Shown: positions 1-8,060, numbered from the stretch's first letter. The stretch is DNA of 64,000 nucleotides from SVTX01 sp045602385 (GCA_045602385.1 JAZSBL010000010.1:1-64000); one strand, 5' to 3'. A program made the numbers and translations. The notes: generated from the sequence alone by a model not told the origin.

Positions 1-13
1 CATCTTAAATGAC

Positions 14-72
14 CTCCTTTGTTGTTTTTATTGTGCAGTTGGTAGCCGCACTCTCATTATACAACAAAGGAG
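14..72. repeat. 12-bp inverted repeat masking a ribosome binding site
   Basis: CTCCTTTGTTGT at 14-25 is the exact reverse complement of ACAACAAAGGAG at 61-72. Between the arms lies a 35-nt loop with a short inner GTGC/GCAC pair. The right arm carries the AAAGGAG ribosome binding site in front of the ATG at 78, so the hairpin would hide that site in RNA. It could be a regulated leader or the structured end of a mobile or repeated element. No gene in the window explains it. Confidence 0.5.
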
Positions 73-77
73 TTTTT

Positions 78-182
78 ATGTCATTATCAACTATGCAATC
101 CTTACCGAACCACGCGTCTAACGCGTGGTTTTACTATACAATAAAAAAGGCACCGCATCGCGGTGCCTTTGAAATATTTTAA
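78..182 (+). CDS. Possible 34-residue small ORF in a repeat-like region
   Basis: An AAAGGAG ribosome binding site stands 6 nt before this ATG, and the frame runs 34 codons to TAA at 180-182. The peptide has no signal peptide or family I recognise. The frame crosses two perfect hairpins (108-130 and 146-170), and the second is the terminator of the facing lipoprotein gene. Coding status is therefore doubtful: the ORF may be a by-product of repeat-derived sequence, although the strong ribosome binding site is not expected by chance. Confidence 0.25.
   Translation: MSLSTMQSLPNHASNAWFYYTIKKAPHRGAFEIF
108..130. repeat. Perfect 10-bp hairpin with 3-nt loop
   Basis: AACCACGCGT (108-117) and ACGCGTGGTT (121-130) form a perfect stem around CTA. 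The G+C-rich stem is followed by TTTAC rather than a T-run, so it is a weak terminator. It resembles the subterminal palindromes of IS200/IS605-type element ends, but no transposase is visible here, so that is only a hypothesis. Confidence 0.5.
146..170 (-). terminator. Intrinsic terminator of the lipoprotein gene
   Basis: AAAGGCACCGC / GCGGTGCCTTT forms a perfect 11-bp stem with a 3-nt loop. Read on the minus strand it is followed by TTTTTTATT, a good U-tract. It lies 14 nt after the stop of the minus-strand lipoprotein gene. Confidence 0.85.
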
Positions 183-183
183 A

Positions 184-558
184 TTATTTTGCGTCTTTTA
201 CAGCCTGCTTAGTGCCGACAAAGATCATCTTACCGGACTTCTTGCATACGATATCCTCGTATTTTTCCTCAAGCTCCTTTGCCTCTTCCTGAGCATCCTT
301 CCAATCCTCGTTAAGATCCTCAGTGTCCTCATAGTAGCTAACAAGCAAATACTCGCCGTCCTTATATGCCATGAGAGTTGCCTCTACGCCATCGGGAAGA
401 AAAGCAGTATCATTTAAGACAACAACATATCCCGCATCCTTAAGTGCTTTTTCAGCCTTCTTGGGGTCTGCATTGGGAGCAGCACAGGATACAAGAATTG
501 CACACATCATAACTGCTACAAGTGAAAATGCCAAAATTTTAATGATAGATTTTCTCAT
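184..558 (-). CDS. Small secreted lipoprotein, unknown function
   Basis: 124 residues. A lysine/arginine start, a hydrophobic stretch (about 8-24) and a lipobox LVSC with Cys25 mark a signal peptidase II lipoprotein anchored on the outer face of the membrane. The mature part is short, acidic and predicted helical in its second half (about 80-105, rich in Glu, Asp and Lys). I recognise no family. It has its own strong promoter and terminator, so it is a single-gene unit. The start is supported by AAAGGAG 8 nt before the ATG. The neighbouring Lnt gene would be expected to N-acylate such lipoproteins. Confidence 0.8.
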   Translation of the reverse strand: MRKSIIKILAFSLVAVMMCAILVSCAAPNADPKKAEKALKDAGYVVVLNDTAFLPDGVEATLMAYKDGEYLLVSYYEDTEDLNEDWKDAQEEAKELEEKYEDIVCKKSGKMIFVGTKQAVKDAK

Positions 559-590
559 AAAAAATCTCCTTTCAAGTAATTGGTATTTTA

Positions 591-619
591 ATTATATCAA
601 CTTGACCGAAATTTGTCAA
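591..619 (-). promoter_or_regulatory. Sigma-A promoter of the lipoprotein gene
   Basis: On the minus strand: TTGACA (614-619), 17 nt, TATAAT (591-596), both perfect consensus boxes. The -35 box lies in a palindrome, ACTTGAC...GTCAAGT (600-621), which could be an operator or a weak hairpin after lnt. Confidence 0.85.
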
Positions 620-644
620 GTAAAACATACTTAAAATTTCACTT

Positions 645-2243
645 TTAAGTTTTCTTAATAAAATCAACCTTTGACCTACGCGTATCAATTACAGATAAGG
701 TCGCCATACATACAACACACATCACACAAATATATGCAAAGAGATTTCCGATATATACGTAAGGAGCACAGCCTTCCCTGACCGAGACCTCCGAAACAAC
801 ACAGCCCCGCTCCAGGGCGCCGAGCTCTTCCTTAACATTTCCCATCGGATCAATTATAGAGGATATTCCTGTGTTTGCAGATCTTACAACGTATTTACCA
901 CTTTCTATAGCGCGCAGTCTTGCCTGTCCGTTGTGCATATCAAGCGCGGCAGAATCCGAAAACCATGAGTCGTTTGTGGAAATAACGATAAGCTCCGCTC
1001 CGTTTTTGGCAGAGTCAAGCACGACATCCTCATAGATCGAGTCAAAGCACAATCCACAGCCTATTTTACCAATAGAGCTTTCAATTATCACGCTTTCTTC
1101 TCCCGCTACAAGGTCCTCTTCAAGCATGCCTATATTGGCAAGCGGTGGAAATATAAACGTGACGAATTCTCTCATGGGTACGAATTCTCCAAACGGCACA
1201 AGATGCTGCTTTGAGTAAACGGTCTCTCCTACGGTGCCGTCCGGCTTGATCTCAATTATTGAGTTTTTACCGAGTCCGGTTTCTTCGTCCTCGGTAAAGG
1301 CAGAAAGGATTATTGTAACGTTCGTTTCCCTTGCAAGGTCGGTAACGCTGCCAAGGAGATAGGAATCACTCATTAGCTGATACGGCAGGGCTGTCTCAGG
1401 CCACAGGACCATTTTCGCTCCCTCTGCCGCCGCCTGCCTTGTCAGCGAGGCGTATATCTTCATGGTGTTTTTCTTGCCGCCGCTCCACTTATCACTTGAG
1501 GAGAGATTTCCCTGCGCCGCGGCAACGGTTACCTTTTCGCCCGTGTCACGGTAAGTGACCGTTACAAGTGAGCCGAGCGCCAAATTTATAGCGAATAGAG
1601 AAAGCGCAAATACAGTCGCAGATCGGCGTATGCCGCCCTTCTCTGCCGAAAGCGCCAAGAAGAAATTGACACCCACCAGCGTAAAGGTTACAAAGTAGGA
1701 ACCAAATATCGCCGAGCTTCTTACAAGCAGGGTGGCATCTATCTGACCGAGGGGCAATCTTGCCCACGGTACTCCCCACCAGCCGACTGTCTGCCAAAGC
1801 TCAAATATGACCCAAAGCGCTGCTGCGCAGAACGGCTTTATTATACTGTGTTTCTCGCAAAGCTCATTACGTGTGATTATTCCAAATAAAAGGAACACCA
1901 GCGCGGTCTGTACCGCCTGAAAAAGTCCGAGGCCAAGGCATGCGACAAGCACAACGGCGAGGGATGCGGCATTGGAAAGCCCTGCAAAATCCAGCGGGTA
2001 CATATAAAAGAACCAATGGAATGACAAAGCATAATACGCTCCGAAAAACAGCACGCCCATGCCATATAGCTTACGCAGCTTAACGCTTCTGTCAGCTGCG
2101 CGGCGCATCAGTATTACCGCCGCGGGGATGATGGTCACCCACTGCAAAAATCCAAGCTTGGTGAAAATCAAGGGGAGAGATGTCAAAAGACCGCTCAAAA
2201 TAAGCCACAACGGCATTTTTATCCTTGAGTACAAGCTCTTCAT
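645..2243 (-). CDS. lnt: Apolipoprotein N-acyltransferase Lnt
   Basis: 532 residues. It transfers an acyl chain to the N-terminal diacylglyceryl-cysteine of lipoproteins in the membrane. About eight hydrophobic segments fill residues 10-230, followed by a carbon-nitrogen hydrolase domain. The catalytic triad is visible: Glu283 in WPETALPY, Lys345 in YSKQHLVPF and Cys399 in GLCFDS. Length is normal for Lnt. GAGAGGA precedes the ATG. It lies 19 nt after the RluD-type gene and probably shares its transcript. Lnt is best known from diderm bacteria and Actinobacteria; many Bacillota use unrelated Lit/Lns enzymes, so its presence in a clostridium is of some interest. Confidence 0.9.
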   Translation of the reverse strand: MKSLYSRIKMPLWLILSGLLTSLPLIFTKLGFLQWVTIIPAAVILMRRAADRSVKLRKLYGMGVLFFGAYYALSFHWFFYMYPLDFAGLSNAASLAVVLVACLGLGLFQAVQTALVFLLFGIITRNELCEKHSIIKPFCAAALWVIFELWQTVGWWGVPWARLPLGQIDATLLVRSSAIFGSYFVTFTLVGVNFFLALSAEKGGIRRSATVFALSLFAINLALGSLVTVTYRDTGEKVTVAAAQGNLSSSDKWSGGKKNTMKIYASLTRQAAAEGAKMVLWPETALPYQLMSDSYLLGSVTDLARETNVTIILSAFTEDEETGLGKNSIIEIKPDGTVGETVYSKQHLVPFGEFVPMREFVTFIFPPLANIGMLEEDLVAGEESVIIESSIGKIGCGLCFDSIYEDVVLDSAKNGAELIVISTNDSWFSDSAALDMHNGQARLRAIESGKYVVRSANTGISSIIDPMGNVKEELGALERGCVVSEVSVREGCAPYVYIGNLFAYICVMCVVCMATLSVIDTRRSKVDFIKKT

Positions 2244-2262
2244 ATCCTCTCTCCTCTCTATC

Positions 2263-3264
2263 TTATTTGTTTGTCTGTATTATTTTGTTTACCTTATCCG
2301 CGCTGCCTTGATAGTTTTCCAAAAACCACACGTTTTCGGGATCCAGCGAGACCTGCTTACCCTTAAGGTATCCGAGCGCTCCGCTCTCATCCTTGAAGTT
2401 GAATATCAATCTGTATGAATAGAGCGCCTGATATTTATATCCCTCACTCTTGTCGTCGCGATTGATTCCGTATTTTCCGTCACCTAAGAGTGGGTGTCCT
2501 ATATACGCCATATGCGCTCTTATCTGGTGCGTTCTTCCGGTTACAAGCTCGACCTCAACAAGCGAGGTGTCTTTGTTTTCGGAAACGACCTTGTATTTGG
2601 TGATTATATTCTTGTAGCCTTCCTTTTCCTTGTCGGAGATGGTGACAAGATTTGTCGCGCTATTCTTTTTAAGATAACCGGTCAAGGTTGCGCTCTTCTT
2701 TGCTAACTTACCGTGCACGGCGCAAAGATAAAACTTTCTTATCTCATCGTATTTTATCTTTTCATTCATCACGCGCAACGCCTCTGCATTCTTTGCCGCG
2801 ATTACGATTCCGCCCGTGTTTCTGTCAATTCGGTTACAGAGCGCGGGTGCAAAGGATTGCTCGTCGGCGGGGTCATACTCGCCCTTTTGGTAGAGGTAGG
2901 CCTTGATATGCATGATAAGCGTATTGTCCTTGGCGCTGTCGTCCTCATGGACAAGCACACCCGGGCGCTTATTGCACAAAATTATATTGTCGTCCTCGTA
3001 AACGATATCAAGCTTGGGAACGATGCGAGAAAGCGCGCCGTCGTCTTTTTCAGGGGAATCAAAGAACTCCTCTCTGATAAAGAGCTGTATCTCGTCGCCC
3101 TCTTGCAGAATATACTTCTGCTCGCAACGCTTACGGTTGACCTTTATTTTTTTCGTTCTTATGTATTTGTACATAAGAGACATGGGCAGACCTTTGACAG
3201 CCTTTGAAAGGAATTTGTCAAGTCTCTGCCCTGCGTCATTCTTTTTTATTTTAAGTATTTGCAC
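2263..3264 (-). CDS. RluC/RluD-family 23S rRNA pseudouridine synthase
   Basis: 333 residues. An N-terminal S4 RNA-binding domain (about 14-60) precedes the RluA-type catalytic domain. The active-site motif reads NRIDRNTGG with catalytic Asp147; the usual form is HRLDxxTSG, so the His is replaced by Asn and the Ser by Gly. GRTHQIRAH and GHPLLGDGKYG are typical. It isomerises uridines in rRNA; the exact target cannot be read from sequence. The start is GTG with only a weak ribosome binding site. It probably heads a two-gene unit with lnt. A second, shorter RluA-family gene lies at 16594-17262. Confidence 0.88.
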   Translation of the reverse strand: MQILKIKKNDAGQRLDKFLSKAVKGLPMSLMYKYIRTKKIKVNRKRCEQKYILQEGDEIQLFIREEFFDSPEKDDGALSRIVPKLDIVYEDDNIILCNKRPGVLVHEDDSAKDNTLIMHIKAYLYQKGEYDPADEQSFAPALCNRIDRNTGGIVIAAKNAEALRVMNEKIKYDEIRKFYLCAVHGKLAKKSATLTGYLKKNSATNLVTISDKEKEGYKNIITKYKVVSENKDTSLVEVELVTGRTHQIRAHMAYIGHPLLGDGKYGINRDDKSEGYKYQALYSYRLIFNFKDESGALGYLKGKQVSLDPENVWFLENYQGSADKVNKIIQTNK

Positions 3265-3350
3265 TTTTTCTTACTGCTTTCTAAAAATACAAATTATTCC
3301 GCCGTCGGGAGACGGTCTCTAATATAAAGGAGCGCGTCACACGAGGAAGG

Positions 3351-3458
3351 AAGTTTCTTTGCCTACTTTCATGTTCAAGCAAAACCTCACCATCGAGAAA
3401 CGCATTATGATCTCAAATACATTCTACACGATTTTGAAAGTTTCTTTGCCTACTTTCT
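3351..3458. repeat. Two copies of a 20-bp direct repeat
   Basis: AAGTTTCTTTGCCTACTTTC occurs at 3351-3370 and again, exactly, at 3439-3458. The second copy runs into the upp hairpin. The first copy lacks the hairpin partner, so it looks like a decayed duplicate. The rest of 3265-3474 holds a small hairpin (GCCGTC/GACGGT near 3301-3315) and no gene. Confidence 0.7.
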
Positions 3459-3474
3459 TTTCAAAGAAAGTAGG
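3449..3474 (-). terminator. Hairpin directly after upp
   Basis: CCTACTTTCTTT (3449-3460) pairs with AAAGAAAGTAGG (3463-3474), a perfect 12-bp stem that begins right after the upp stop codon. There is no U-tract on either strand, so it may act as an mRNA 3' end stabiliser or a weak terminator. Confidence 0.55.
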
Positions 3475-4104
3475 TTAGATCGTTCCGAAGATTCTATCTC
3501 CCGCGTCGCCGAGACCGGGAACGATATACGCGTGGTCGTTGAGCTTTTCATCAAGCGCGGCGGTGAATATATCTACGTCGGGGTGATCTGCCTGTACCTT
3601 TGCAACTCCCTCCGGAGCGGCAACAAGACACATAAACTTGATATGTGTGCATCCGTGCTCCTTGAGCTTTGTAAGAGCATCACTTGCAGAGCCTCCTGTC
3701 GCGAGCATGGGGTCAACGAGAATAACTATTCTCTGGTCAATGTCGCTGGGAAGCTTACAGTAATAGGTTACGGGAAGATGTGTTTCGGGATCGCGGTAAA
3801 GTCCGATATGACCTACCTTTGCGACGGGAACAAGGTCAAGAAGTCCGTCTACCATGCCGATGCCCGCTCTGAGTATCGGGACGATGGCAAGCTTTTTACC
3901 CGAAATGGTATAAGCGGTTGTTCTCTGCACCGGAGTGTCTATTGTAATGGTCTCAAGCGGAAGGTCACGTGTGATCTCGTAGCCCATGAGCATTGCAATC
4001 TCATTGAGCAGCTCGCGGAAATCCTTTGAACCCGTCTTTTTGTTTCTCATAATGGAGAGCTTGTGTGCAATAAGGGGATGGTCTATAATGTGAAGCTTAC
4101 TCAT
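3475..4104 (-). CDS. upp: Uracil phosphoribosyltransferase
   Basis: 209 residues, the usual length. It makes UMP from uracil and PRPP for pyrimidine salvage in the cytoplasm. The PRPP-binding loop is seen in LVDPMLATGGSASDA, and the uracil-binding C-terminal part in YIVPGLGDAGDRIFGT. The ATG is preceded by GAAAGGATC and a clear promoter. It is a single-gene unit, divergent from mtaB. Confidence 0.97.
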   Translation of the reverse strand: MSKLHIIDHPLIAHKLSIMRNKKTGSKDFRELLNEIAMLMGYEITRDLPLETITIDTPVQRTTAYTISGKKLAIVPILRAGIGMVDGLLDLVPVAKVGHIGLYRDPETHLPVTYYCKLPSDIDQRIVILVDPMLATGGSASDALTKLKEHGCTHIKFMCLVAAPEGVAKVQADHPDVDIFTAALDEKLNDHAYIVPGLGDAGDRIFGTI

Positions 4105-4145
4105 AATTTTTTGATCCTTTCAATTGCGCATACTATTATATATTA

Positions 4146-4174
4146 ATTATACTCCTTTTTTGAGATTTTTTCAA
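4146..4174 (-). promoter_or_regulatory. Promoter of upp
   Basis: On the minus strand: TTGAAA (4169-4174), 17 nt, TATAAT (4146-4151). Confidence 0.75.
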
Positions 4175-4211
4175 GTCTTTTTTCAAAAACCGACATATAT
4201 TTATTTCCCCC

Positions 4212-4240
4212 TTTACAAACGGTGAGTTTTATGATAAAAT
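4212..4240 (+). promoter_or_regulatory. Promoter of mtaB
   Basis: TTTACA (4212-4217), 17 nt, TAAAAT (4235-4240), with ATGA just before the -10 box (extended -10, TGN). Confidence 0.75.
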
Positions 4241-4272
4241 AGTACAGATACACAGAGAAAGGAGGCCTACCG

Positions 4273-5583
4273 ATGGACAGAAAAACCGTACGTATTACAA
4301 CACTTGGCTGCAAGGTAAATCAATACGAATCTGAGGCTATTGCAGAGGCGCTTGAATCGCGCGGATTTGAAATACTCAAAGGTACGCAGGCATGCGACGC
4401 GTATATCATCAACACCTGCACCGTGACCGCTGAGTCGGACAGGAAAGCAAGGCAGATGATCCGCCGCATGATAACAAGAAATCCGGATGCGTTTATTCTC
4501 GTTACAGGCTGTTATTCCCAGGTCTCCCCCAATGACGTCGCTTCAATCCCCGGTGTCGATTACGTTTGCGGCAACTCCAACAAAATGAGCGTTGTCGACA
4601 AGCTTTGCTCCCTGATAGAAAAAGGAAAGCCCGAACGCGCGGAAATATGTGTTCCAACCCTTGAGAACGCCGCGTTTGAGTGTATGTCTATAACAAAATT
4701 TGACAGGACTCGCGCCTACGTAAAGATAGAGGACGGTTGCGAATCGAAATGCACCTACTGCACCATACCCGCCGCACGCGGTCAGATACGCTCAAAGCCC
4801 TTTAACGACGTCATAGACGAGGTAAAGAAGCTTATAGCGGGCGGTTGCGCCGAGGTGGTATTGACAGGAATAGAAACCGGGTCATACGGAGCTGATCTTG
4901 AAGAAGGACAGGATCTTGCCACCCTTCTTTGTGAGATAGACAAGCTTGAGGGTATCGGCAGAGTAAGACTTGGATCGCTTGATCCCACGGTAATAAAGCC
5001 CGATTTCGTTGCAAAGATCAAGGATCTTAAATCACTCGCGCCTCATTTCCATCTCTCACTTCAAAGCGGCAGCGACAAGATACTTGCCTCAATGAAGCGC
5101 AAGTACAACTCGCGCCAGGCGATGCAAAGCATCGAACGTTTGCGCGAGGCGATACCAAACGTAAAATTTACAACCGACATAATCACGGGCTTCCCCGGTG
5201 AGACAGATGAGGACTTTGAAGCAAGCTGCGCCTTTGCGCGCGATGCGGGATTTTTAATGATCCATGCATTTCCCTATTCCAAACGGCGAGGTACTCCCGC
5301 GGCAGAGATGAAAAACCAGATCCCCGATGACGTAAAAAAGCAAAGAGTTCACGCTCTTACCGAAATTTGCCGCGAGATCAGGTCTGAAATATTCGACCGA
5401 ATAATGGAAGGCCGAGAGCCGCGAGAAGTGCTTTTTGAGAGCTTCGACGGCGAATACGCTATCGGTCATACATCGGATTTCATTGAGGTAAAGGTAAAAA
5501 GCGGACGAGCCATGCACGCAGAGCTTGCGCTCGTTAAGATCACTTCTCACGACACCGAATGCTGCGAGGGTGTGTTGGTATAA
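4273..5583 (+). CDS. mtaB: tRNA t6A37 methylthiotransferase MtaB
   Basis: 436 residues. It converts N6-threonylcarbamoyladenosine at tRNA position 37 to its 2-methylthio form. The UPF0004 domain supplies Cys13 (LGCKVNQ), Cys49 (NTCTVT) and Cys80 (TGCYSQ) for the auxiliary 4Fe-4S cluster. The radical SAM motif CESKCTYC (Cys156, 160, 163) binds the other. The CTVT and ESDRKARQ signature fits MtaB rather than MiaB or RimO. The start has AAAGGAGG 6 nt upstream. No terminator is evident before rpmB, which has its own promoter. Confidence 0.95.
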   Translation: MDRKTVRITTLGCKVNQYESEAIAEALESRGFEILKGTQACDAYIINTCTVTAESDRKARQMIRRMITRNPDAFILVTGCYSQVSPNDVASIPGVDYVCGNSNKMSVVDKLCSLIEKGKPERAEICVPTLENAAFECMSITKFDRTRAYVKIEDGCESKCTYCTIPAARGQIRSKPFNDVIDEVKKLIAGGCAEVVLTGIETGSYGADLEEGQDLATLLCEIDKLEGIGRVRLGSLDPTVIKPDFVAKIKDLKSLAPHFHLSLQSGSDKILASMKRKYNSRQAMQSIERLREAIPNVKFTTDIITGFPGETDEDFEASCAFARDAGFLMIHAFPYSKRRGTPAAEMKNQIPDDVKKQRVHALTEICREIRSEIFDRIMEGREPREVLFESFDGEYAIGHTSDFIEVKVKSGRAMHAELALVKITSHDTECCEGVLV

Positions 5584-5623
5584 AATTATTTTACTAAATT
5601 TTATATTTTTTTCGAAAAAACTA

Positions 5624-5652
5624 TTGCAATTTTCAAAAAAGTATGATATAAT
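5624..5652 (+). promoter_or_regulatory. Promoter of rpmB
   Basis: TTGCAA (5624-5629), 17 nt, TATAAT (5647-5652), preceded by TATGA, an extended -10 box. Confidence 0.8.
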
Positions 5653-5719
5653 ATGCGAGTTGCATAATGTTTATTATTTAGAATTTATAGACGTAAGCGT
5701 TTCAAGGAGGTAAATTATC

Positions 5720-5905
5720 ATGGCAAAGTGCAGTGTTTGTGGAAAAGGCGTTGTTTTCGGACAGAATGTTTCTCACTCTAACCGTAAGACAAACAGAACC
5801 TGGAAGCCCAACATTCGTAAGGTAAAAGCAGTTGTTGACGGTACACCTAAGACCGTTGCAGTTTGCTCTCGTTGCCTTCGTTCCGGCAAGGTTACCCGCG
5901 CATAA
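5720..5905 (+). CDS. rpmB: Ribosomal protein bL28, zinc-binding form
   Basis: 61 residues. Large-subunit ribosomal protein. Two CxxC pairs, CSVC near the N-terminus and CSRC near the C-terminus, mark the zinc-ribbon (C+) form of L28. CAAGGAGG lies upstream of the ATG. It is usually a monocistronic gene, as here, with a hairpin following. Confidence 0.97.
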   Translation: MAKCSVCGKGVVFGQNVSHSNRKTNRTWKPNIRKVKAVVDGTPKTVAVCSRCLRSGKVTRA

Positions 5906-5936
5906 TTATAGCGGTTAATATCCATAATTTACACAT

Positions 5937-5960
5937 AGGGTGCATTCTTAAATGCACCCT
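5937..5960 (+). terminator. Hairpin after rpmB
   Basis: AGGGTGCAT and ATGCACCCT form a perfect stem around TCTTAA, followed by GTAAATTTTT. The U-tract is displaced by a few bases, so some read-through into the next gene is possible. Confidence 0.65.
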
Positions 5961-5997
5961 GTAAATTTTTACAGGAAAAATCAAGGAGAGTTACAAA

Positions 5998-7347
5998 ATG
6001 TACGCTCTTATCGACTGTCGCGCAAGCGCAAATTCCCTTTCTGCATTGAAGGGGCTTGGATATACTCCAATACTTATGCCTCCAGCCGATTATCTCAGCA
6101 AGCCTGTCGCGTCACACACCGACATGATTTTGTTTATCGGCTTTGGAAGGCTTTTTTGCCATGCGAGATACTATGAATGTCATAAAGAGATTATTGACAG
6201 TATAGTTTCCATCTTGGGTCTTGAGCTGACGCTTTCAAACGAGGAAACATCAGGCAAATACCCCCATGATGTTCTATTTAACGCATGTCTTGTCAATAAT
6301 AGGCTTATATGCAATGAAAAAAGCGTATCAAGGCTTATTTTGGATAAAGCGCGTGAGGCTGATTGCGAAATAATAAACGTTTCGCAAGGATATACAAAAT
6401 GCTCGATCTGCCCCGTGTCTGATAACGCGATAATAACTGCGGATAATGTAATTGCCGCGACCTGCGAAAAGGCCGGCATAGACGTTCTGCTAGTCAGCGA
6501 GGGCAACGTATCGCTACCGCCCTACAATTTCGGATTTATCGGCGGTACGGCGGGAGCGGTCGGCGACAAGATCATCTTTTGCGGTGATATTGACACTCAC
6601 CGTGATGCCAAGGCTATACGTGATTTTTGTGAGGCGCATAAAAAAAGCGTCCTTTCTCTCTCAAACGAGAACTTGCTGGACGTTGGAAGTATATTTTTTG
6701 TTGGAGAAGATATGGAAGAATCAAAAAGATATTGGAACGAGAAATATTGGGTAAGACACATGCGCGACGACGACCTTGATAACATCGAGAACGCTTGGGT
6801 TGATAAATATGACGAAATAATCTCTGCAAAGTCAGGTAAGCTTCTTGACCTCGGTTGCGGTGTGGGTCAATATTCAAAGTATTTTGCCGACAAGGGCTTC
6901 TCTGTTACAAGCGCGGATATTTCCGAGCGCGCGCTTGCCTATCTTAAGGATAAATACAGCGGCATTGATACCGTTCGGATCGATATGACGCAACCTCTCC
7001 CATTCGCCGACAAATCCTTTGACGTGGTCTTTGCAAATCTCTCTATTCATTTCTTTTCCGAGCATGACACTGCTTCTCTGCTCTGTGAGATCAAGAGAAT
7101 ATTGAAGGACGACGGTATTTTCATAGGCTCATGTAATTCAAGCAAGGCTTACAAATATATCGCCGATTGCTCTGTCGTGCTTGAGGACGGATTTTACCGC
7201 GAGGACGGCGGCAGAACGGTAAGGCTTTTTGACAAGGAGCAATTCGACCGCTTCTTTGCCGATTGGAACGAGGTCGTTTTACTTGAGACCGAAACCGTGC
7301 GCTTCAACAAATCAAAAAACATGTGGGAGTTTATATACAAGAAGTAA
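5998..7347 (+). CDS. DUF6873 (GME-fold) protein fused to a SAM methyltransferase
   Basis: 449 residues. Residues 1-236 match, from memory, the clostridial DUF6873 family, which has a guanidino-modifying-enzyme-like fold and no known function; QGYTKCSICPVSDNAIITAD (130-149) is the conserved core. Residues about 239-449 are a class I methyltransferase with LLDLGCGVG (282-290) and a DVVFANLSIHF motif IV. The join lies just after SIFFV, where stand-alone DUF6873 proteins would be expected to end. An in-frame ATG at 6712, with GGAG 6 nt upstream (6703-6706), would start the methyltransferase alone. The gene start has AAGGAGAG. The substrate cannot be told. Confidence 0.75.
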   Translation: MYALIDCRASANSLSALKGLGYTPILMPPADYLSKPVASHTDMILFIGFGRLFCHARYYECHKEIIDSIVSILGLELTLSNEETSGKYPHDVLFNACLVNNRLICNEKSVSRLILDKAREADCEIINVSQGYTKCSICPVSDNAIITADNVIAATCEKAGIDVLLVSEGNVSLPPYNFGFIGGTAGAVGDKIIFCGDIDTHRDAKAIRDFCEAHKKSVLSLSNENLLDVGSIFFVGEDMEESKRYWNEKYWVRHMRDDDLDNIENAWVDKYDEIISAKSGKLLDLGCGVGQYSKYFADKGFSVTSADISERALAYLKDKYSGIDTVRIDMTQPLPFADKSFDVVFANLSIHFFSEHDTASLLCEIKRILKDDGIFIGSCNSSKAYKYIADCSVVLEDGFYREDGGRTVRLFDKEQFDRFFADWNEVVLLETETVRFNKSKNMWEFIYKK

Positions 7348-7419
7348 CCAATCACTCACGTAGGATAATATATTTCAGCCATTAAAAACCTATTCTTATA
7401 AAGGTTTTTGAAAAGGGGT

Positions 7420-7453
7420 GCGGGGGAAAACTTTTGCAAAAGTTTTCCCCCGC
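7420..7453. terminator. Bidirectional terminator between convergent genes
   Basis: A perfect palindrome, GCGGGGGAAAACTTTT at 7420-7435 pairing with AAAAGTTTTCCCCCGC at 7438-7453, sits between the DUF6873 fusion gene (+) and rubrerythrin (-). A second, weaker A/T hairpin (AAAAACC...GGTTTTT, about 7384-7410) precedes it. Confidence 0.85.
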
Positions 7454-7471
7454 ATTTCTTATTCATTCTAA

Positions 7472-8008
7472 TCAATAATTCTCCGCGTGGATCTCAAAGT
7501 AGCTCTGAGGATGCGCGCAGGTGGGACAAATCTCGGGAGCCTGTGTTCCAACTACGAGGTGACCGCAGTTGCGGCACTCCCATACCTTAACCTCACTCTT
7601 CTTGAATACCTCTGCGGTCTCAACGTTATTGAGAAGCGCGCGGTATCTCTCCTCGTGGTGCTTTTCGATTGCTGCTACAAGGCGGAACTTAGCCGCAAGC
7701 TCGGTAAAGCCTTCCTTCTCTGCAGTCTCTGCAAAGCCTGCATACATATCAGTCCACTCGTAATTCTCGCCGTTTGCGGCAGATACGAGATTCTCTGCGG
7801 TGTTGCCGATGCCATCAAGCTCCTTGAACCAGAGCTTAGCGTGCTCCTTCTCATTATCAGCGGTCTTAAGGAAGAGCGCAGCTATCTGCTCATAGCCTTC
7901 CTTCTTTGCCTTAGATGCAAAATACGTGTACTTGTTTCTTGCCTCACTCTCGCCTGAGAATGCGGCCATAAGATTCTTTTCTGTCTGTGTTCCTGCATAT
8001 TTGCTCAT
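7472..8008 (-). CDS. rbr: Rubrerythrin
   Basis: 178 residues. A cytoplasmic non-haem di-iron peroxidase that detoxifies hydrogen peroxide in anaerobes. The N-terminal ferritin-like four-helix domain carries the iron ligands in FSGESEARNKY, NEKEHAKLW and AIEKHHEERY. The C-terminal rubredoxin-like domain binds iron through CRNC and CPTC. GGAGG precedes the ATG and a promoter is present. A small ATGGGA/TCCCAT palindrome in the leader (about 8037-8054) could be a regulatory site, but it does not match a PerR box. Confidence 0.96.
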   Translation of the reverse strand: MSKYAGTQTEKNLMAAFSGESEARNKYTYFASKAKKEGYEQIAALFLKTADNEKEHAKLWFKELDGIGNTAENLVSAANGENYEWTDMYAGFAETAEKEGFTELAAKFRLVAAIEKHHEERYRALLNNVETAEVFKKSEVKVWECRNCGHLVVGTQAPEICPTCAHPQSYFEIHAENY

Positions 8009-8060
8009 TTTATTTATCCTCCAAATCTAAAATATAATGGGATATTATTCCCATATCGAT

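Noticed and set aside
8037..8056. PerR or Fur box before rubrerythrin
   Set aside because: There is a small ATGGGA/TCCCAT palindrome, but it does not fit the TTATAATNATTATAA or Fur consensus.
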